From Desulfobulbaceae bacterium BRH_c16a (GTDB taxonomy: Bacteria; Desulfobacterota; Desulfobulbia; Desulfobulbales; Desulfocapsaceae), in NCBI GenBank assembly GCA_000961725.1, contig LADS01000063.1:53311-117310 (forward strand): a stretch of 64,000 nucleotides of DNA, in the 5' to 3' direction. The notes under the pieces were generated by a model. The model saw nothing but the letters and a program-made list of their open reading frames with translations. It searched no databases and had not been told where the DNA came from. Below are positions 15,962 through 24,988 of the stretch, one piece after another (position 1 is the first letter of the stretch; each line of letters opens with the position of its first letter). A program made the translations under genes and the position numbers.

Positions 15962-17905
15962 TTACTTCCTCGCTCTTGCCTCCATTCTTGCTTTTAAACG
16001 AGGAAATTTTTCGATCTCGGTGTGCGGCAGAAACATTGCTGCAATATAATTGTCCATGTATGAAGGTGTCTCAGACAACTCGAAATTAGTCATCTGCCGA
16101 GTCACCGCCACGACATCCTTGCGTATTCTGTTGGTGAGAGAACTCATCCTTGCCCCCATCATCGAACCATTGCCGATAAAGGTGACGCGATCCGGATCTA
16201 TTTCCGGCAGAAGACCTATGGTCATTGCCTTCTCAAGATCTATATAGCTGCCGAATCCTCCGGCAAGGATAATACGTTCGACCATATCCATGGTCAGGCC
16301 AACTTCTGCCAGCAAGGTCATACACCCACTGTAGATGGCTCCTTTTGCCCGAATCAGGTTATCCAGATCGGGTTCGGTCAAAACGATGTCTCGTTCTATC
16401 TGGGTTTCGTCCTTCCAGACGATCACATACTCCCAGATGTCGTTAGTCGATCGTATCCGATTCGTCCCGAGGTCACGGTTAAATTTCCCCCGGTTGTTGA
16501 TTACGCCCATCTCGAACATGACCGCAACCATGGTGATGAGCCCCGACCCACAGATGCCTTTGGGCCGGACATCGCCAATAGTAAAGATCATCGGCTCATA
16601 GGTTAAAGGGTCTAAAGAAAAATCTTCGATAGCGCCTTTCGCGGCACGCATGCCGAATTCGATTCCCCCGCCCTCAAATGCCGGTCCGGCGGAACAGGCG
16701 GTACAGGCCAGCCAGTCTTTATTGCCGACTACCAGTTCGGCGTTTGTGCCGATATCGAGAAAGAGCGTCAACTCCTCATTCCGGTACATCCCGGATCCCA
16801 TAACTCCGGCGACAATGTCCCCGCCGACAAAACTCGAGATCTGGGGATAGGTTAACGCTATGGCATGTTCATTGAGATCAATCCCGACACTCCTTGCAGA
16901 GAAAGGCGGATAAAGCGTCGCGGCCGGCACATAGGGCGACCTGCGGATATTGCGCGGGTCGATCTGCAGAAAGAGCTGGGTCATGGTGGTATTGCCGGCA
17001 AAAGTAATCGTCGAGATATCCTCCCGGTCCACCTTCGATCTTGCTATAATTTTCTTGAGTACGCTGTTGATGGTACCGAGGACAACTTCATGAAGTTTTG
17101 TCAGCCCACCCGGTTTCTCCGCATACATGATGCGGGTTATCACGTCTTCACCGTAACTTATCTGACCATTGAAATCACCGGCTTCAGCCAGACACTCGCC
17201 GGTGGCGAGGTCGACGAGCTGCGCGTAGATGGTCGTGGTGCCGATATCCAGGGCGATCGCGTGATTGTGGGCGGTTCTGTCTCCGGCCTGTACATTCAAA
17301 ATGACATTTTTACCGTCGTCTTTCACGCCGCGAATGAGCGTAACGGTAACCTGCCAGTTATTTTCGCGAAGAATACCGGGCAGCTTGCGGATGACCGGCA
17401 GCGTGAGTTCAAGCCTGTGTTCGTTGAACTCCAGTTTCAGGTGCTCGACCAGCCTGGTCACGTCAGGCATATTGTTCAGGGCATCGGGCGGGGTCAGGGA
17501 GACGAATATTTTCTCTACAGGCGGGATAAAGAGCCCTTCTTCTTTCAGGCTGTCGAAATCCGTATGCTGAATTGTGGCGGTCCGGCGCGGCGTGACCTGG
17601 AGATTCATCACGCTTTTATCCATGGCGGATTCCACCGGGATCCGCACAGTGACATCTTGTGCAACTTTGGCAAGACAGGCAAGGCGGTAGCCCTTGTCGT
17701 AATCCTCCTGGCTGAGCCTCTCGGACAACCCACCGGAAACGCTTCCTTCCTCTAAGAGAATTCGGCACTTTCCGCAGACACCTTCGCCACCGCATGAAGC
17801 ATTAATATGCACCCCGGCCTGAAGTGCGGCCCGAATAATACTCTCCCCTTCAGAGACAGCTATGCTTCTCTGGTGGGGAAGAAATGTTACTGTGCATTTA
17901 CTCAT
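15962..17905 (-). CDS. acsV: Reductive activator of the corrinoid protein (RACE, DUF4445/ASKHA type)
   Basis: The 647-residue protein has an N-terminal plant-type [2Fe-2S] ferredoxin domain with C38, C44, C47 and C77 (G-E-G-V-C-G-K-C) and a C-terminal ASKHA-fold ATPase domain. ATPase motifs include A-L-D-I-G-T-T-T-I near 219-227, L-F-L-D-I-G-T-N-A-E near 380 and A-G-G-F-G-S near 550. Such proteins use ATP to push an electron onto Co(II) of the corrinoid protein, rescuing enzymes that slip out of the catalytic cycle. It is the first gene of the ACS operon, with 192 bases before acsD. A promoter-like pair with a palindrome lies 187 bases upstream. Confidence 0.92.
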   Translation of the reverse strand: MSKCTVTFLPHQRSIAVSEGESIIRAALQAGVHINASCGGEGVCGKCRILLEEGSVSGGLSERLSQEDYDKGYRLACLAKVAQDVTVRIPVESAMDKSVMNLQVTPRRTATIQHTDFDSLKEEGLFIPPVEKIFVSLTPPDALNNMPDVTRLVEHLKLEFNEHRLELTLPVIRKLPGILRENNWQVTVTLIRGVKDDGKNVILNVQAGDRTAHNHAIALDIGTTTIYAQLVDLATGECLAEAGDFNGQISYGEDVITRIMYAEKPGGLTKLHEVVLGTINSVLKKIIARSKVDREDISTITFAGNTTMTQLFLQIDPRNIRRSPYVPAATLYPPFSARSVGIDLNEHAIALTYPQISSFVGGDIVAGVMGSGMYRNEELTLFLDIGTNAELVVGNKDWLACTACSAGPAFEGGGIEFGMRAAKGAIEDFSLDPLTYEPMIFTIGDVRPKGICGSGLITMVAVMFEMGVINNRGKFNRDLGTNRIRSTNDIWEYVIVWKDETQIERDIVLTEPDLDNLIRAKGAIYSGCMTLLAEVGLTMDMVERIILAGGFGSYIDLEKAMTIGLLPEIDPDRVTFIGNGSMMGARMSSLTNRIRKDVVAVTRQMTNFELSETPSYMDNYIAAMFLPHTEIEKFPRLKARMEARARK

Positions 17906-18091
17906 GCGGGTTTCCTTATTTGCCGGGGGAAACAGCTGGAATTAATTATCTTCTTTAATTCAGCGCGCAGCAGAAATCTGAGAAACGGCACACATGGCCA
18001 TTCGCCGGAACACCACTTGCCTTACAACCCTGCAGCGCAAAAAAGATACACTCCCCAAACTACCCTCGAGCATGCTTTGAAGCACCGCCCA
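17906..18091. other. Long leader of the ACS operon, no gene seen
   Basis: About 185 bases between the putative promoter and acsV. No hairpin with a T-run or riboswitch-like fold was recognised by eye. Confidence 0.35.
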
Positions 18092-18126
18092 AATATATCA
18101 TATATTTTTACACTTACAACTTGTAA
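18092..18126 (-). promoter_or_regulatory. Putative promoter with palindrome upstream of the ACS operon
   Basis: A 13-bp perfect palindrome TTACAACTTGTAA (18114-18126) contains the minus-strand hexamer TTGTAA, followed after 16 bases by TATATT (18097-18092). An operator overlapping the -35 element would fit a repressor, but no regulator gene is adjacent and the hexamers are imperfect. Confidence 0.4.
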
Positions 18127-18359
18127 TTGGGTAAATTTCCCTTAAAACTCCATTAATTCTGGAATAAACTTCTGATTATTTTTTCTGTAATTTCGTATCA
18201 TTGATATTGATAACACGCGCGACCTGTCACATCTCCGCAATTTTATGACGAATGTTTCACTTGACGGAAACGTAAACCTTAAGCCCTGACCATCAACCGA
18301 TTTTGAGAAACTTGGCGCAGTATTGCTCTTAAGGTTCTCGCAGACGCTTTAGAACCACT

Positions 18360-18521
18360 TCACTTTTTTTTCTTTATCAAAAAACAAATGACACAGGCCG
18401 TACGGAATTTACAGTAGTTCTGAGGATCTGAACATTTGAGACACTCGGGACAGAGGTAATACTGATGTTTCGTGCAGTAGTAGGAACTTTCAATCAGAGG
18501 ATGATTTTTACATTTGTCCAT
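18360..18521 (-). CDS. Small Cys-rich protein (53 aa), possible metal-binding knuckle
   Basis: The 53-residue frame from ATG 18521 to TGA 18360 encodes eight Cys and two His. They are arranged as C-K-N-H, then Y-Y-C-T-K-H, L-C-P-E-C-L-K-C, N-Y-C and A-C-V-I-C, with a Lys-rich end. The spacing resembles B-box-like or other small zinc-binding proteins; [Fe-S] binding is also possible. No strong ribosome-binding site is seen (AGAAAG about six bases upstream). It stands alone, upstream of the ACS operon on the same strand, in a stretch otherwise without genes. I recognise no named family. Confidence 0.6.
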   Translation of the reverse strand: MDKCKNHPLIESSYYCTKHQYYLCPECLKCSDPQNYCKFRTACVICFLIKKKK

Positions 18522-18809
18522 GCGTCTTTCTCGCAAACAGCCTATACATCACCCCACCCCCACGCCTGACTCAGCCACCCTTAACTCTGCCGGAAGTTTA
18601 ATTTCGCCGCTATTATAATAGGTACGTCGAAGAAAGTCAAAATAATAGCTTTTCCCAGATTAAGGTATTCGTAAAATACTCAGTCGTCCGCCACAAGACG
18701 ACGCACAGAAAACGGATTGCCTGTATGGGCGGAATTGGTATCATATACAATTACCGGATTATTTTCTCATAAATTAATATTTTATCTTTTTTATTCAAAT
18801 GGTTAATCC
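18522..18809. other. Intergenic stretch without gene
   Basis: AT-rich bases between the Cys-rich gene and the regulatory region of the lactate operon. No frame with a ribosome-binding site was found. Confidence 0.4.
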
Positions 18810-18831
18810 AACAACCTGCAACCAGGTTGTT
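18810..18831. promoter_or_regulatory. Perfect inverted repeat just upstream of the lactate promoter
   Basis: AACAACCTG and CAGGTTGTT are separated by four bases (CAAC), and the element ends six bases before the -35 hexamer at 18837. Its position suits an activator site. The T-run after it on the plus strand could also act as a weak terminator, though no gene upstream on that strand needs one. Confidence 0.5.
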
Positions 18832-18836
18832 TTATC

Positions 18837-18878
18837 TTGACAAGCATATTGGTATCTTTTAATATTGGTCATACCAAT
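18837..18878 (+). promoter_or_regulatory. Consensus sigma70 promoter overlapped by a PdhR/LldR-type operator
   Basis: TTGACA (18837-18842), a 17-base spacer and TAATAT (18860-18865) form a near-perfect promoter. The palindrome ATTGGTCATACCAAT (18864-18878) overlaps the -10 and the start point. It matches the ATTGGTnnnACCAAT box known for PdhR and LldR of the FadR/GntR family, which release DNA on binding pyruvate or lactate. A half-copy (ATTGGTATC) lies in the spacer. The same box occurs at 25310. Substrate induction of the lactate operon is therefore expected; the repressor gene is not in the window. Confidence 0.8.
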
Positions 18879-19021
18879 TGGGGATCGATCGCTTTTGCTT
18901 TTACCTGAGACTTTCGGCGTTCTCTCCACAATTTACCCAAGGAATGTCATTCCACAAGGATAGCGGGCCACCTGCCCGCAATAAAAAACGCAATCACTGC
19001 CTCTAGTTGACGGAGCACACC

Positions 19022-20416
19022 ATGAAAAAAAGCCAGATCGAGGAATTGCAGAAAATCTTCGGGTCGACCAATGTCCTCACCGAAGTCGAAGACATGATCG
19101 CCTACAGCTATGACGCTTCACACGTTGAGATTCAGCCTGAAGCGGTAGTTTTTCCTAGCACTACCGAACAGATAAGCCAACTGATGAAATTCGCTTACCG
19201 CGAACATATCCCGGTTACCCCCAGAGGTCAAGGCAGCGGCTTATCAGGTGGTTCGGTTCCCTTGAAAAAAGGTGTTGTCCTTGTCATGGATCGGATGAAG
19301 CGGGTTATCGATTTCGATCCGGCAAATCGTCTTATCACCGTCGAGGCAGGGCTCACCACCGCCGACATCGATCCGATCGCCGCGGAAGCAAATCTGTTCT
19401 ACCCTCCCGATCCCGGCAGCGTTGCCTTTTCCACTATCGGCGGCAATGTTGCTGAAAATGCCGGAGGATTACGGGGTTTGAAGTACGGCGTCACCAAGGA
19501 CTATGTGAAGATGCTGAGGGTGGTCCTGCCCCAGGGCGATATCGTCGTTCTCGGCAACAAATGCGTCAAACATGTGGCCGGCTTCAACATGGAAGGCATC
19601 TTTGTCGGCAGCGAAGGCTTGCTCGGCATTATGACCGAGGTCACCCTGTCGTTATTGCCGATTCCCGAGCACCGTGAATCGGCGCTGGCCATTTTCAACA
19701 GCCTTGACGGTGCAGCCCAGGCGGTTTCTGCGATCATCGCCGCAGGCGTCACCCCCTCGACCATGGAATTTATGGACAACGCAACGATCAACGCCATCCA
19801 GAATTTCAAGGACTGCGGCCTGCCGCGAGACGCCGAAGCGGTACTCCTCATCGAAACCGACGGCGAGAAGAACTCGGCAATATCCGAGATGGCCAAGGTC
19901 GAAGCACAGGTACGCAAAAACGACTGCAGGGATTTTGCCCGGGCTCAGTCAACCGAGGAGCGCGATCGGATGTTTGCCGGGCGCCGGGTCGCGCTCAATG
20001 CACTGGCCAGCGTCAAACCCAACCTGATCCTCGAAGATGCAACCGTGATGCGGTCGAAGTTGCCGGATATGGTCCGGGGAATCACCGATATTGCCAAAAA
20101 GTACAATCTTCAGGTCGGCATTTTCGGCCACGCCGGCGACGGCAACCTGCACCCGACTTTCCTTATCGACATGCGCGACAAGGACGAAATGGCCCGCACC
20201 GAAAAAGCGGTTGCCGAGCTGTTTCAGCTGGCAATTGATCTCGACGGGACCATCTCCGGAGAGCATGGTATCGGTCTTGAAAAAAAGCCGTTTCTGAAGA
20301 ATCAACTCGGCGGCGAAGGCATCGCACTGCTCCAGAACATCAAGAAAACCTTCGACCCTCTCAACCTCCTCAATCCCGGCAAGATGTTCGACATGCCCGA
20401 GAGCCAGAAAGCTTAA
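19022..20416 (+). CDS. FAD-linked D-lactate/glycolate dehydrogenase subunit (GlcD-like)
   Basis: The 464-residue protein has the FAD-binding PCMH domain (P-R-G-Q-G-S-G-L-S-G-G near 70, S-T-I-G-G-N-V-A-E-N-A-G-G near 140) and the C-terminal FAD-oxidase domain with F-G-H-A-G-D-G-N-L-H-P and the terminal G-E-H-G-I-G motif. These are the marks of D-2-hydroxyacid dehydrogenases of the GlcD/Dld group, which oxidise lactate or glycolate to the 2-oxoacid. The ATG at 19022 follows GGAGCACACC. The next gene, 15 bases on, is the Fe-S partner. The pyruvate/lactate-type operator upstream favours D-lactate as substrate over glycolate; no EtfAB genes are nearby, so it is unlike the electron-confurcating LctBCD. 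Confidence 0.9.
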   Translation: MKKSQIEELQKIFGSTNVLTEVEDMIAYSYDASHVEIQPEAVVFPSTTEQISQLMKFAYREHIPVTPRGQGSGLSGGSVPLKKGVVLVMDRMKRVIDFDPANRLITVEAGLTTADIDPIAAEANLFYPPDPGSVAFSTIGGNVAENAGGLRGLKYGVTKDYVKMLRVVLPQGDIVVLGNKCVKHVAGFNMEGIFVGSEGLLGIMTEVTLSLLPIPEHRESALAIFNSLDGAAQAVSAIIAAGVTPSTMEFMDNATINAIQNFKDCGLPRDAEAVLLIETDGEKNSAISEMAKVEAQVRKNDCRDFARAQSTEERDRMFAGRRVALNALASVKPNLILEDATVMRSKLPDMVRGITDIAKKYNLQVGIFGHAGDGNLHPTFLIDMRDKDEMARTEKAVAELFQLAIDLDGTISGEHGIGLEKKPFLKNQLGGEGIALLQNIKKTFDPLNLLNPGKMFDMPESQKA

Positions 20417-20431
20417 ACGAGGTATTGACTG

Positions 20432-21736
20432 ATGAATGCTCCTCTTTCCACCCAAAAACAGGCCGAAGAACATCTCCTGCAGGCCGCCAGGGAATTCCAG
20501 AAATGCATGCAGTGCGGCAAATGCCGAAGCGTCTGCCCGGTTTTCAAAGAAATGGGCAACGAGCTGTATGTTGCCCGCGGCAAAAATAAGCTCGCCGAAA
20601 AGCTGGTTTCCGGCGACCTGCAGATCACCCAGCGGGTCAAAGACGCCATCAACGAGTGTCTGAACTGCAAGACATGTTCGGCCAACTGCCCGGCCGGGGT
20701 CAGCCCCGAGCATGTCGTGCTGAGACTTCGCTGGTATATCACCACTCAGGAAGGCCTGGGCTTCTTCAAGGCCCTTATTTTCCGCCAGTTGGTCTGGCGC
20801 AAATGGCCGATTACGCTGGCCGCCATGGTTATCGGTATTGCCCAGCGTGCACTCTTCGGTATCGGGCCGAAGAACCCGGTGCGCCACCTTTTTCCGCTCT
20901 TCGGCTTTTCGAAAAGAAGATTCTTCCCCGAGATGGCGCTGCGCAGCGCGCAGAGTCAATACCCTGAAGTGATTCCGCCGAAAAAGGGGCCGGCCAGGAT
21001 GCGCGTCGGCTACTTCACCGGCTGCGCCGGAAATCTTATCTATACCAATGTGGTCAAATCGGTGGTGGATATCCTCACCGGTTACGGGTATGAGGTGGTC
21101 ATTCCGAAAAAACAGAAGTGCAACGGCACCCCGGTTCTCGCCAACGGCGATTACGACGGAGCGAAGATGCTCATGGAGCATAACTTCGAGCTCTTCCAGC
21201 ACTACGATCTCGATGCAATCGTCGTCGCCTGTTCATCCTGCGGCATGGCCCTGAAAAAAGAGATAAAGCTTTTTATCGACGACAGCCGGGAACTCCGCAC
21301 GTTCACAGGGAAGGTTTTCGATATCAATGAATTCATCGAAAAAAATATCGACATCCAGGCGCACGAACTGGGCAGACTTCCCTACAAGGTGACCTATCAC
21401 GACCCCTGCCACATGGTTCGCGGCCAGGGGATCAGCGACCAGCCTCGTAAACTGCTCAAGATGATTCCCGGGGTCGAGTTCAAAGAGATGAGAGACGCAA
21501 GTGTCTGCTGCGGCAGTGCCGGCAGCTACTGCATCACCCACTATGACACGTCGATCAAGATCAACAACCACAAAATCAGGAATATTAAAGACGCAGGCGT
21601 CGAATACGTCGCTACCGGCTGTCCGACATGCGTCATGCATATTCAGGACAATCTCCTGCAGCATGAATCCGGCGAGAAGGTCCGCTTTGTTGTAGAAATG
21701 CTTGCCGACTCTCTCAGAGCCGGCGGCAAGTTGTAA
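20432..21736 (+). CDS. Fe-S subunit of the D-lactate dehydrogenase (GlcF-like)
   Basis: The 434-residue protein has two [4Fe-4S] motifs (CMQCGKCRSVCP near 24-35 and CLNCKTCSANCP near 77-88). Two CCG-type regions follow: T-G-C-A-G-N with C-S-S-C, then D-P-C-H-M-V-R, S-V-C-C-G-S-A-G and C-P-T-C. A hydrophobic stretch near 130-150 might touch the membrane. This GlpC/GlcF/HdrD-like type passes electrons from the FAD subunit to quinone or another acceptor. It starts 15 bases after the FAD gene, so the two form one complex. A strong hairpin follows 14 bases after the stop. Confidence 0.9.
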   Translation: MNAPLSTQKQAEEHLLQAAREFQKCMQCGKCRSVCPVFKEMGNELYVARGKNKLAEKLVSGDLQITQRVKDAINECLNCKTCSANCPAGVSPEHVVLRLRWYITTQEGLGFFKALIFRQLVWRKWPITLAAMVIGIAQRALFGIGPKNPVRHLFPLFGFSKRRFFPEMALRSAQSQYPEVIPPKKGPARMRVGYFTGCAGNLIYTNVVKSVVDILTGYGYEVVIPKKQKCNGTPVLANGDYDGAKMLMEHNFELFQHYDLDAIVVACSSCGMALKKEIKLFIDDSRELRTFTGKVFDINEFIEKNIDIQAHELGRLPYKVTYHDPCHMVRGQGISDQPRKLLKMIPGVEFKEMRDASVCCGSAGSYCITHYDTSIKINNHKIRNIKDAGVEYVATGCPTCVMHIQDNLLQHESGEKVRFVVEMLADSLRAGGKL

Positions 21737-21750
21737 ATTCTTTACTCCTG

Positions 21751-21782
21751 TTCCTGCCGTCTCAGTGGTGAGACGGCAGGAA
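21751..21782 (+). terminator. Strong hairpin after the lactate dehydrogenase genes
   Basis: TTCCTGCCGTCTCA (21751-21764) and its perfect complement (21769-21782) form a 14-bp stem with a GTGG loop. A T-run is lacking on the plus strand, so it may be a factor-assisted terminator or a 3' end stabiliser between glcF and ycaO. Confidence 0.6.
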
Positions 21783-21941
21783 CGGGGTGCCTTGCTCGCC
21801 CCACTCCTTCCTTGACAGCTAATTCTGTTGTGCAAGATGTGCCCTGGTGGTATACCTTTTGCCTTAACCGCCGGCAATTATCCCTGTTGATCCCCTGCTC
21901 ATTTTCTCATTGCCGATATAGAAGCCAGCGAAGATATTATC

Positions 21942-23714
21942 ATGACAACCAAAACCCACATACCAGGAAAGGACGCCGCCCTTGAAGACACCGTCGAGAA
22001 AGCCACCTCCCTTCTTGAAACATTAAATTTTGCCGCGGAGACTTTGAGTTGGCAAAATCCTGCGCCGGATTGCTGGTCCGTTCATCTTCGCGCCATAGCC
22101 TGCCCCCAACTCTATACCAACGGCAAAGGTACCTCGAAACTTGCCTGCCATGCCAGCGCGCTCGGTGAATTTTTTGAGCGGCTCCAGACCAATTTCTTTT
22201 TTGCCGAATATTTTCTGGATGAGAGCGAAAGCGAGCGCCCGTTCTTTTATTATCCCAATGAAAAATGGTTTCCTCCCGGCGACGGCAATGGTGTTCCAAC
22301 CGCAGGGCCGGGTGGCACGGAATTACTCGATGCAGAGCTTCGCTCACTGTACGACCCTGAGCGGGAACTTGGTTTCGAACATCTCCTGGACAACAATACG
22401 AAATCGAACGAGCGAGGCATCTGCACCCTGCCATTCCAGAACCTGGCCAACGACAGAACCGTCTATTTCCCAGTGAGTGTGCTGAACAATCTCTACGTCA
22501 GCAACGGCATGGCCGCCGGCAACTCGAGGACGGAATGCGGTTCCCAGGCATTATCGGAGATTTTCGAGCGACACGTAAAAAATATCATCATAGCCAAAGG
22601 AATAAGCCTGCCGAGTGTTCCGGAAACGATCCTCAGACTGCATCCCAAGCTTTGTCGAATCATCGACAAGCTGGCCGAGAACGGTTTTATCGTCCGGGTT
22701 AAAGATGCTTCCCTGGGAGGCCGGTTCCCGGTCATCTGTGTACTGCTCGCAGATTCCGTCAGCGGCGGCACCTATGCGGCATTCGGCGCCAGCTGCCGTT
22801 TCGAAACCGCCATCGAACGAACGCTGACGGAACTCCTGCAGGGCCGGACCCTCGACAGCCTTCGCCAGTTTCATCCGCCAAGCCATGACCTTTCGGCAGT
22901 CGCCGATCCATTCAACCTGGAAAGCCATTTCGTTGATTCCGATGGGCTGCTGGCCTGGAGCATGTTCAGAGATAAAGCCGATTTCGCCTTTACTCCCTGG
23001 GATTTTCACGGCCCGACAGACCAGGAATTCAAGAGGCTCGCAGCTCTTGTCAGCGTCGGAGGATTCTCCCTTTACCGCGCCGAATACAGCCATTGCGGCA
23101 TATACAGCTGCCGAATACTGGTACCCGGCATGTCGGAGATCTACCCCATCGATGACCTTGTTTGGAACAACCGGGCCTCAGGCGCCGCACTTCGCACCGA
23201 TCTTCTCAGCTTGCCGGAGATGAAACAGCCGGAACTGGTTGATTTTCTCGACCGGCTCGAAAGAATGGGCTTCAACGATCATCAACTGGTCGCCAGCTGT
23301 ATCGGCATCCTGTTTAACGACCATGCCGCCTGGTCCGCCTTGCGGTTTGGCGAACTGAAAGCCCTGCTCCACCTGGCTATGAACAACCGTGAAGAAGCGG
23401 GCGAATGGTGCGGCTGGTGCCTGGATCACACCCCCCTGTCTCCTGAAAGGCGACGTCTTTATCAGCTGCTGCACACCATGCTGGGTTTTCCTCTTGCCGG
23501 GCAAAACATCGATGACTATGGCGAAGGACTCCGTCTCTTTTACAACGAGCAGGAGATCCAGGAAGCCCGTGGGATAGTCGAAGGGAAGATTACTTTTCCC
23601 GGCCTCAAATTCGGCAGAAGCTGGAAGGAGATTTCGGCCGATCATCAAAACCTGCTAGGTCTTTACGAAAATTTACACGACATTAAAGCTGCTGCCGGCG
23701 GGATGAGACGATAG
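21942..23714 (+). CDS. ycaO: YcaO-type cyclodehydratase-like protein (ribosomal S12 methylthiolation factor type)
   Basis: The 590-residue protein matches E. coli YcaO (586) in length and layout: an ATP-binding YcaO domain in the first ~400 residues and a helical C-terminal repeat region (R-R-R-L-Y-Q-L-L-H and similar). ATP/Mg-site signs are A-L-G-E-F-F-E-R-L near 68 and Q-A-L-S-E-I-F-E-R-H near 203, the Glu-rich helices of the family. In E. coli it assists RimO in beta-methylthiolation of S12; other YcaO proteins form thioamides or azolines. No RiPP precursor or rimO gene is beside it. It lies 205 bases after glcF and ends at a terminator. Confidence 0.88.
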   Translation: MTTKTHIPGKDAALEDTVEKATSLLETLNFAAETLSWQNPAPDCWSVHLRAIACPQLYTNGKGTSKLACHASALGEFFERLQTNFFFAEYFLDESESERPFFYYPNEKWFPPGDGNGVPTAGPGGTELLDAELRSLYDPERELGFEHLLDNNTKSNERGICTLPFQNLANDRTVYFPVSVLNNLYVSNGMAAGNSRTECGSQALSEIFERHVKNIIIAKGISLPSVPETILRLHPKLCRIIDKLAENGFIVRVKDASLGGRFPVICVLLADSVSGGTYAAFGASCRFETAIERTLTELLQGRTLDSLRQFHPPSHDLSAVADPFNLESHFVDSDGLLAWSMFRDKADFAFTPWDFHGPTDQEFKRLAALVSVGGFSLYRAEYSHCGIYSCRILVPGMSEIYPIDDLVWNNRASGAALRTDLLSLPEMKQPELVDFLDRLERMGFNDHQLVASCIGILFNDHAAWSALRFGELKALLHLAMNNREEAGEWCGWCLDHTPLSPERRRLYQLLHTMLGFPLAGQNIDDYGEGLRLFYNEQEIQEARGIVEGKITFPGLKFGRSWKEISADHQNLLGLYENLHDIKAAAGGMRR

Positions 23715-23728
23715 GTCAGAAGTGAGGA

Positions 23729-23756
23729 ATGAAACCGGCATCAGAACCGGTTTCAT
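23729..23756 (+). terminator. Intrinsic terminator of ycaO (may serve both strands)
   Basis: ATGAAACCGG (23729-23738) and CCGGTTTCAT (23747-23756) form a perfect 10-bp stem with an 8-base loop and the plus-strand tail CGTTTATTTT. It separates ycaO from the convergent ackA. Confidence 0.8.
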
Positions 23757-23764
23757 CGTTTATT

Positions 23765-24976
23765 TTACTGCCTGCCGATAACTGCCCTGGCTTCGCGGGC
23801 AATTGCCAGCTCCTCATTGGTGGGTATGCCCCAGACCTGCACCAGGCTTCCCGGAGTACTGAGCAAAGTCGGTTTTTTGATCCGCTGGTCATTGGCTTTG
23901 GGGTCGAGAACGATGCCGAAAGGTTCCAATCCTTCCAGAGTCTTCCAGCGCACGATCTCGTCGTTTTCTCCAATTCCCGCGGTAAAGACAATTGCATCCA
24001 CCCGGCCGAGAACCGCCATGAAGGCACCGACATATTTTTTGTTGCGATAGGTCTGGACCTCAAGGGCAAGCCTTGCCCGTTCATTGCCGGCGGCAATGGC
24101 TTCGTGAATGTCGCGCATGTCGTTGAGACCGCACAGCCCTTTCAAGCCGGACTCCTTGTTCAGCATCTGATCGATGGCTTCGATATCCATATTGCAGTTG
24201 CGGGCGAGAAAGGCATGAATCGCCGGATCGACGTCACCGCTCCGGGTTCCCATCACCAATCCCTCAAGCGGAGTGAAGCCCAGACTGGTATCGACGCTTT
24301 TGCCGTTTTTCACCGCCGTCATCGAACAGCCGTTGCCAAGATGAATGGTGATCACATTGAAGGTCTCAAGCGGCTTACCCACGAGCCTTGCGCACTCACT
24401 TGCCACGTATTTATGTGAAGTACCGTGAAAGCCATACCGGCGGATCCGCTCCTTTTCATACAGCTCGTAAGGCAGGGCATAGTGGTAGGCATGAGGAGGG
24501 ATAGTCTGATGAAAAGCGGTATCAAAAACGGCTATCTGCGGAACGCCGGCAAAAAGCTCCTGCGCCACCCGAATGCCGTCGATGTTCGCCGGGTTATGAA
24601 GAGGGGCAAGGGGAACGTTTTTTTCGATCGCCGCCATGACCTCTGCGTCGATGACGGTAGGTGCGTGGAAATCCTCACCACCGTGCACGACCCGATGTCC
24701 AACCGCACTGATATCCAGACGATCGGCAATGACACCCTGCTGTTTGTCGGTGAGCAGATCGACAGCCATTCGCATCCCTGTTGTATGGTCGGGTACCGCC
24801 TCGGCTTTCTTGATCGTCAGTTCACTGTCGGTTCCGGGCCGCAGCGTGCATTTTATGATTCCTTCCGCCTCGCCGATTCGCTCTACCAGACCCGAGGCCA
24901 GTACCGATTCATCCTGCATATCGAGAAGCTGAAACTTTATCGAAGAACTGCCGGAGTTGATCACGAGTATTTTCAT
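23765..24976 (-). CDS. ackA: Acetate kinase
   Basis: The 403-residue ASKHA-fold kinase interconverts acetyl phosphate plus ADP and acetate plus ATP. The N-terminal V-I-N-S-G-S-S-S-I-K-F signature, the H-R-V-V-H-G-G-E motif, F-D-T-A-F-H near residue 145, the T-I-H-L-G-N-G-C-S nucleotide motif and the late F-T-A-G-I-G-E-N segment are all present. The start is the ATG at 24976, which follows GGAAGGAAAA. It is convergent with ycaO. With the lactate operon and CODH/ACS it completes a route to acetate; phosphotransacetylase is not in the window. Confidence 0.95.
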   Translation of the reverse strand: MKILVINSGSSSIKFQLLDMQDESVLASGLVERIGEAEGIIKCTLRPGTDSELTIKKAEAVPDHTTGMRMAVDLLTDKQQGVIADRLDISAVGHRVVHGGEDFHAPTVIDAEVMAAIEKNVPLAPLHNPANIDGIRVAQELFAGVPQIAVFDTAFHQTIPPHAYHYALPYELYEKERIRRYGFHGTSHKYVASECARLVGKPLETFNVITIHLGNGCSMTAVKNGKSVDTSLGFTPLEGLVMGTRSGDVDPAIHAFLARNCNMDIEAIDQMLNKESGLKGLCGLNDMRDIHEAIAAGNERARLALEVQTYRNKKYVGAFMAVLGRVDAIVFTAGIGENDEIVRWKTLEGLEPFGIVLDPKANDQRIKKPTLLSTPGSLVQVWGIPTNEELAIAREARAVIGRQ

Positions 24977-24988
24977 TTTTCCTTCCAA

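Noticed and set aside
18186..18215. Fur-box-like TATCATTGATATTGATA near 18196
   Set aside because: Only about ten of 17 positions are symmetric, and it is too far from a promoter to be convincing.
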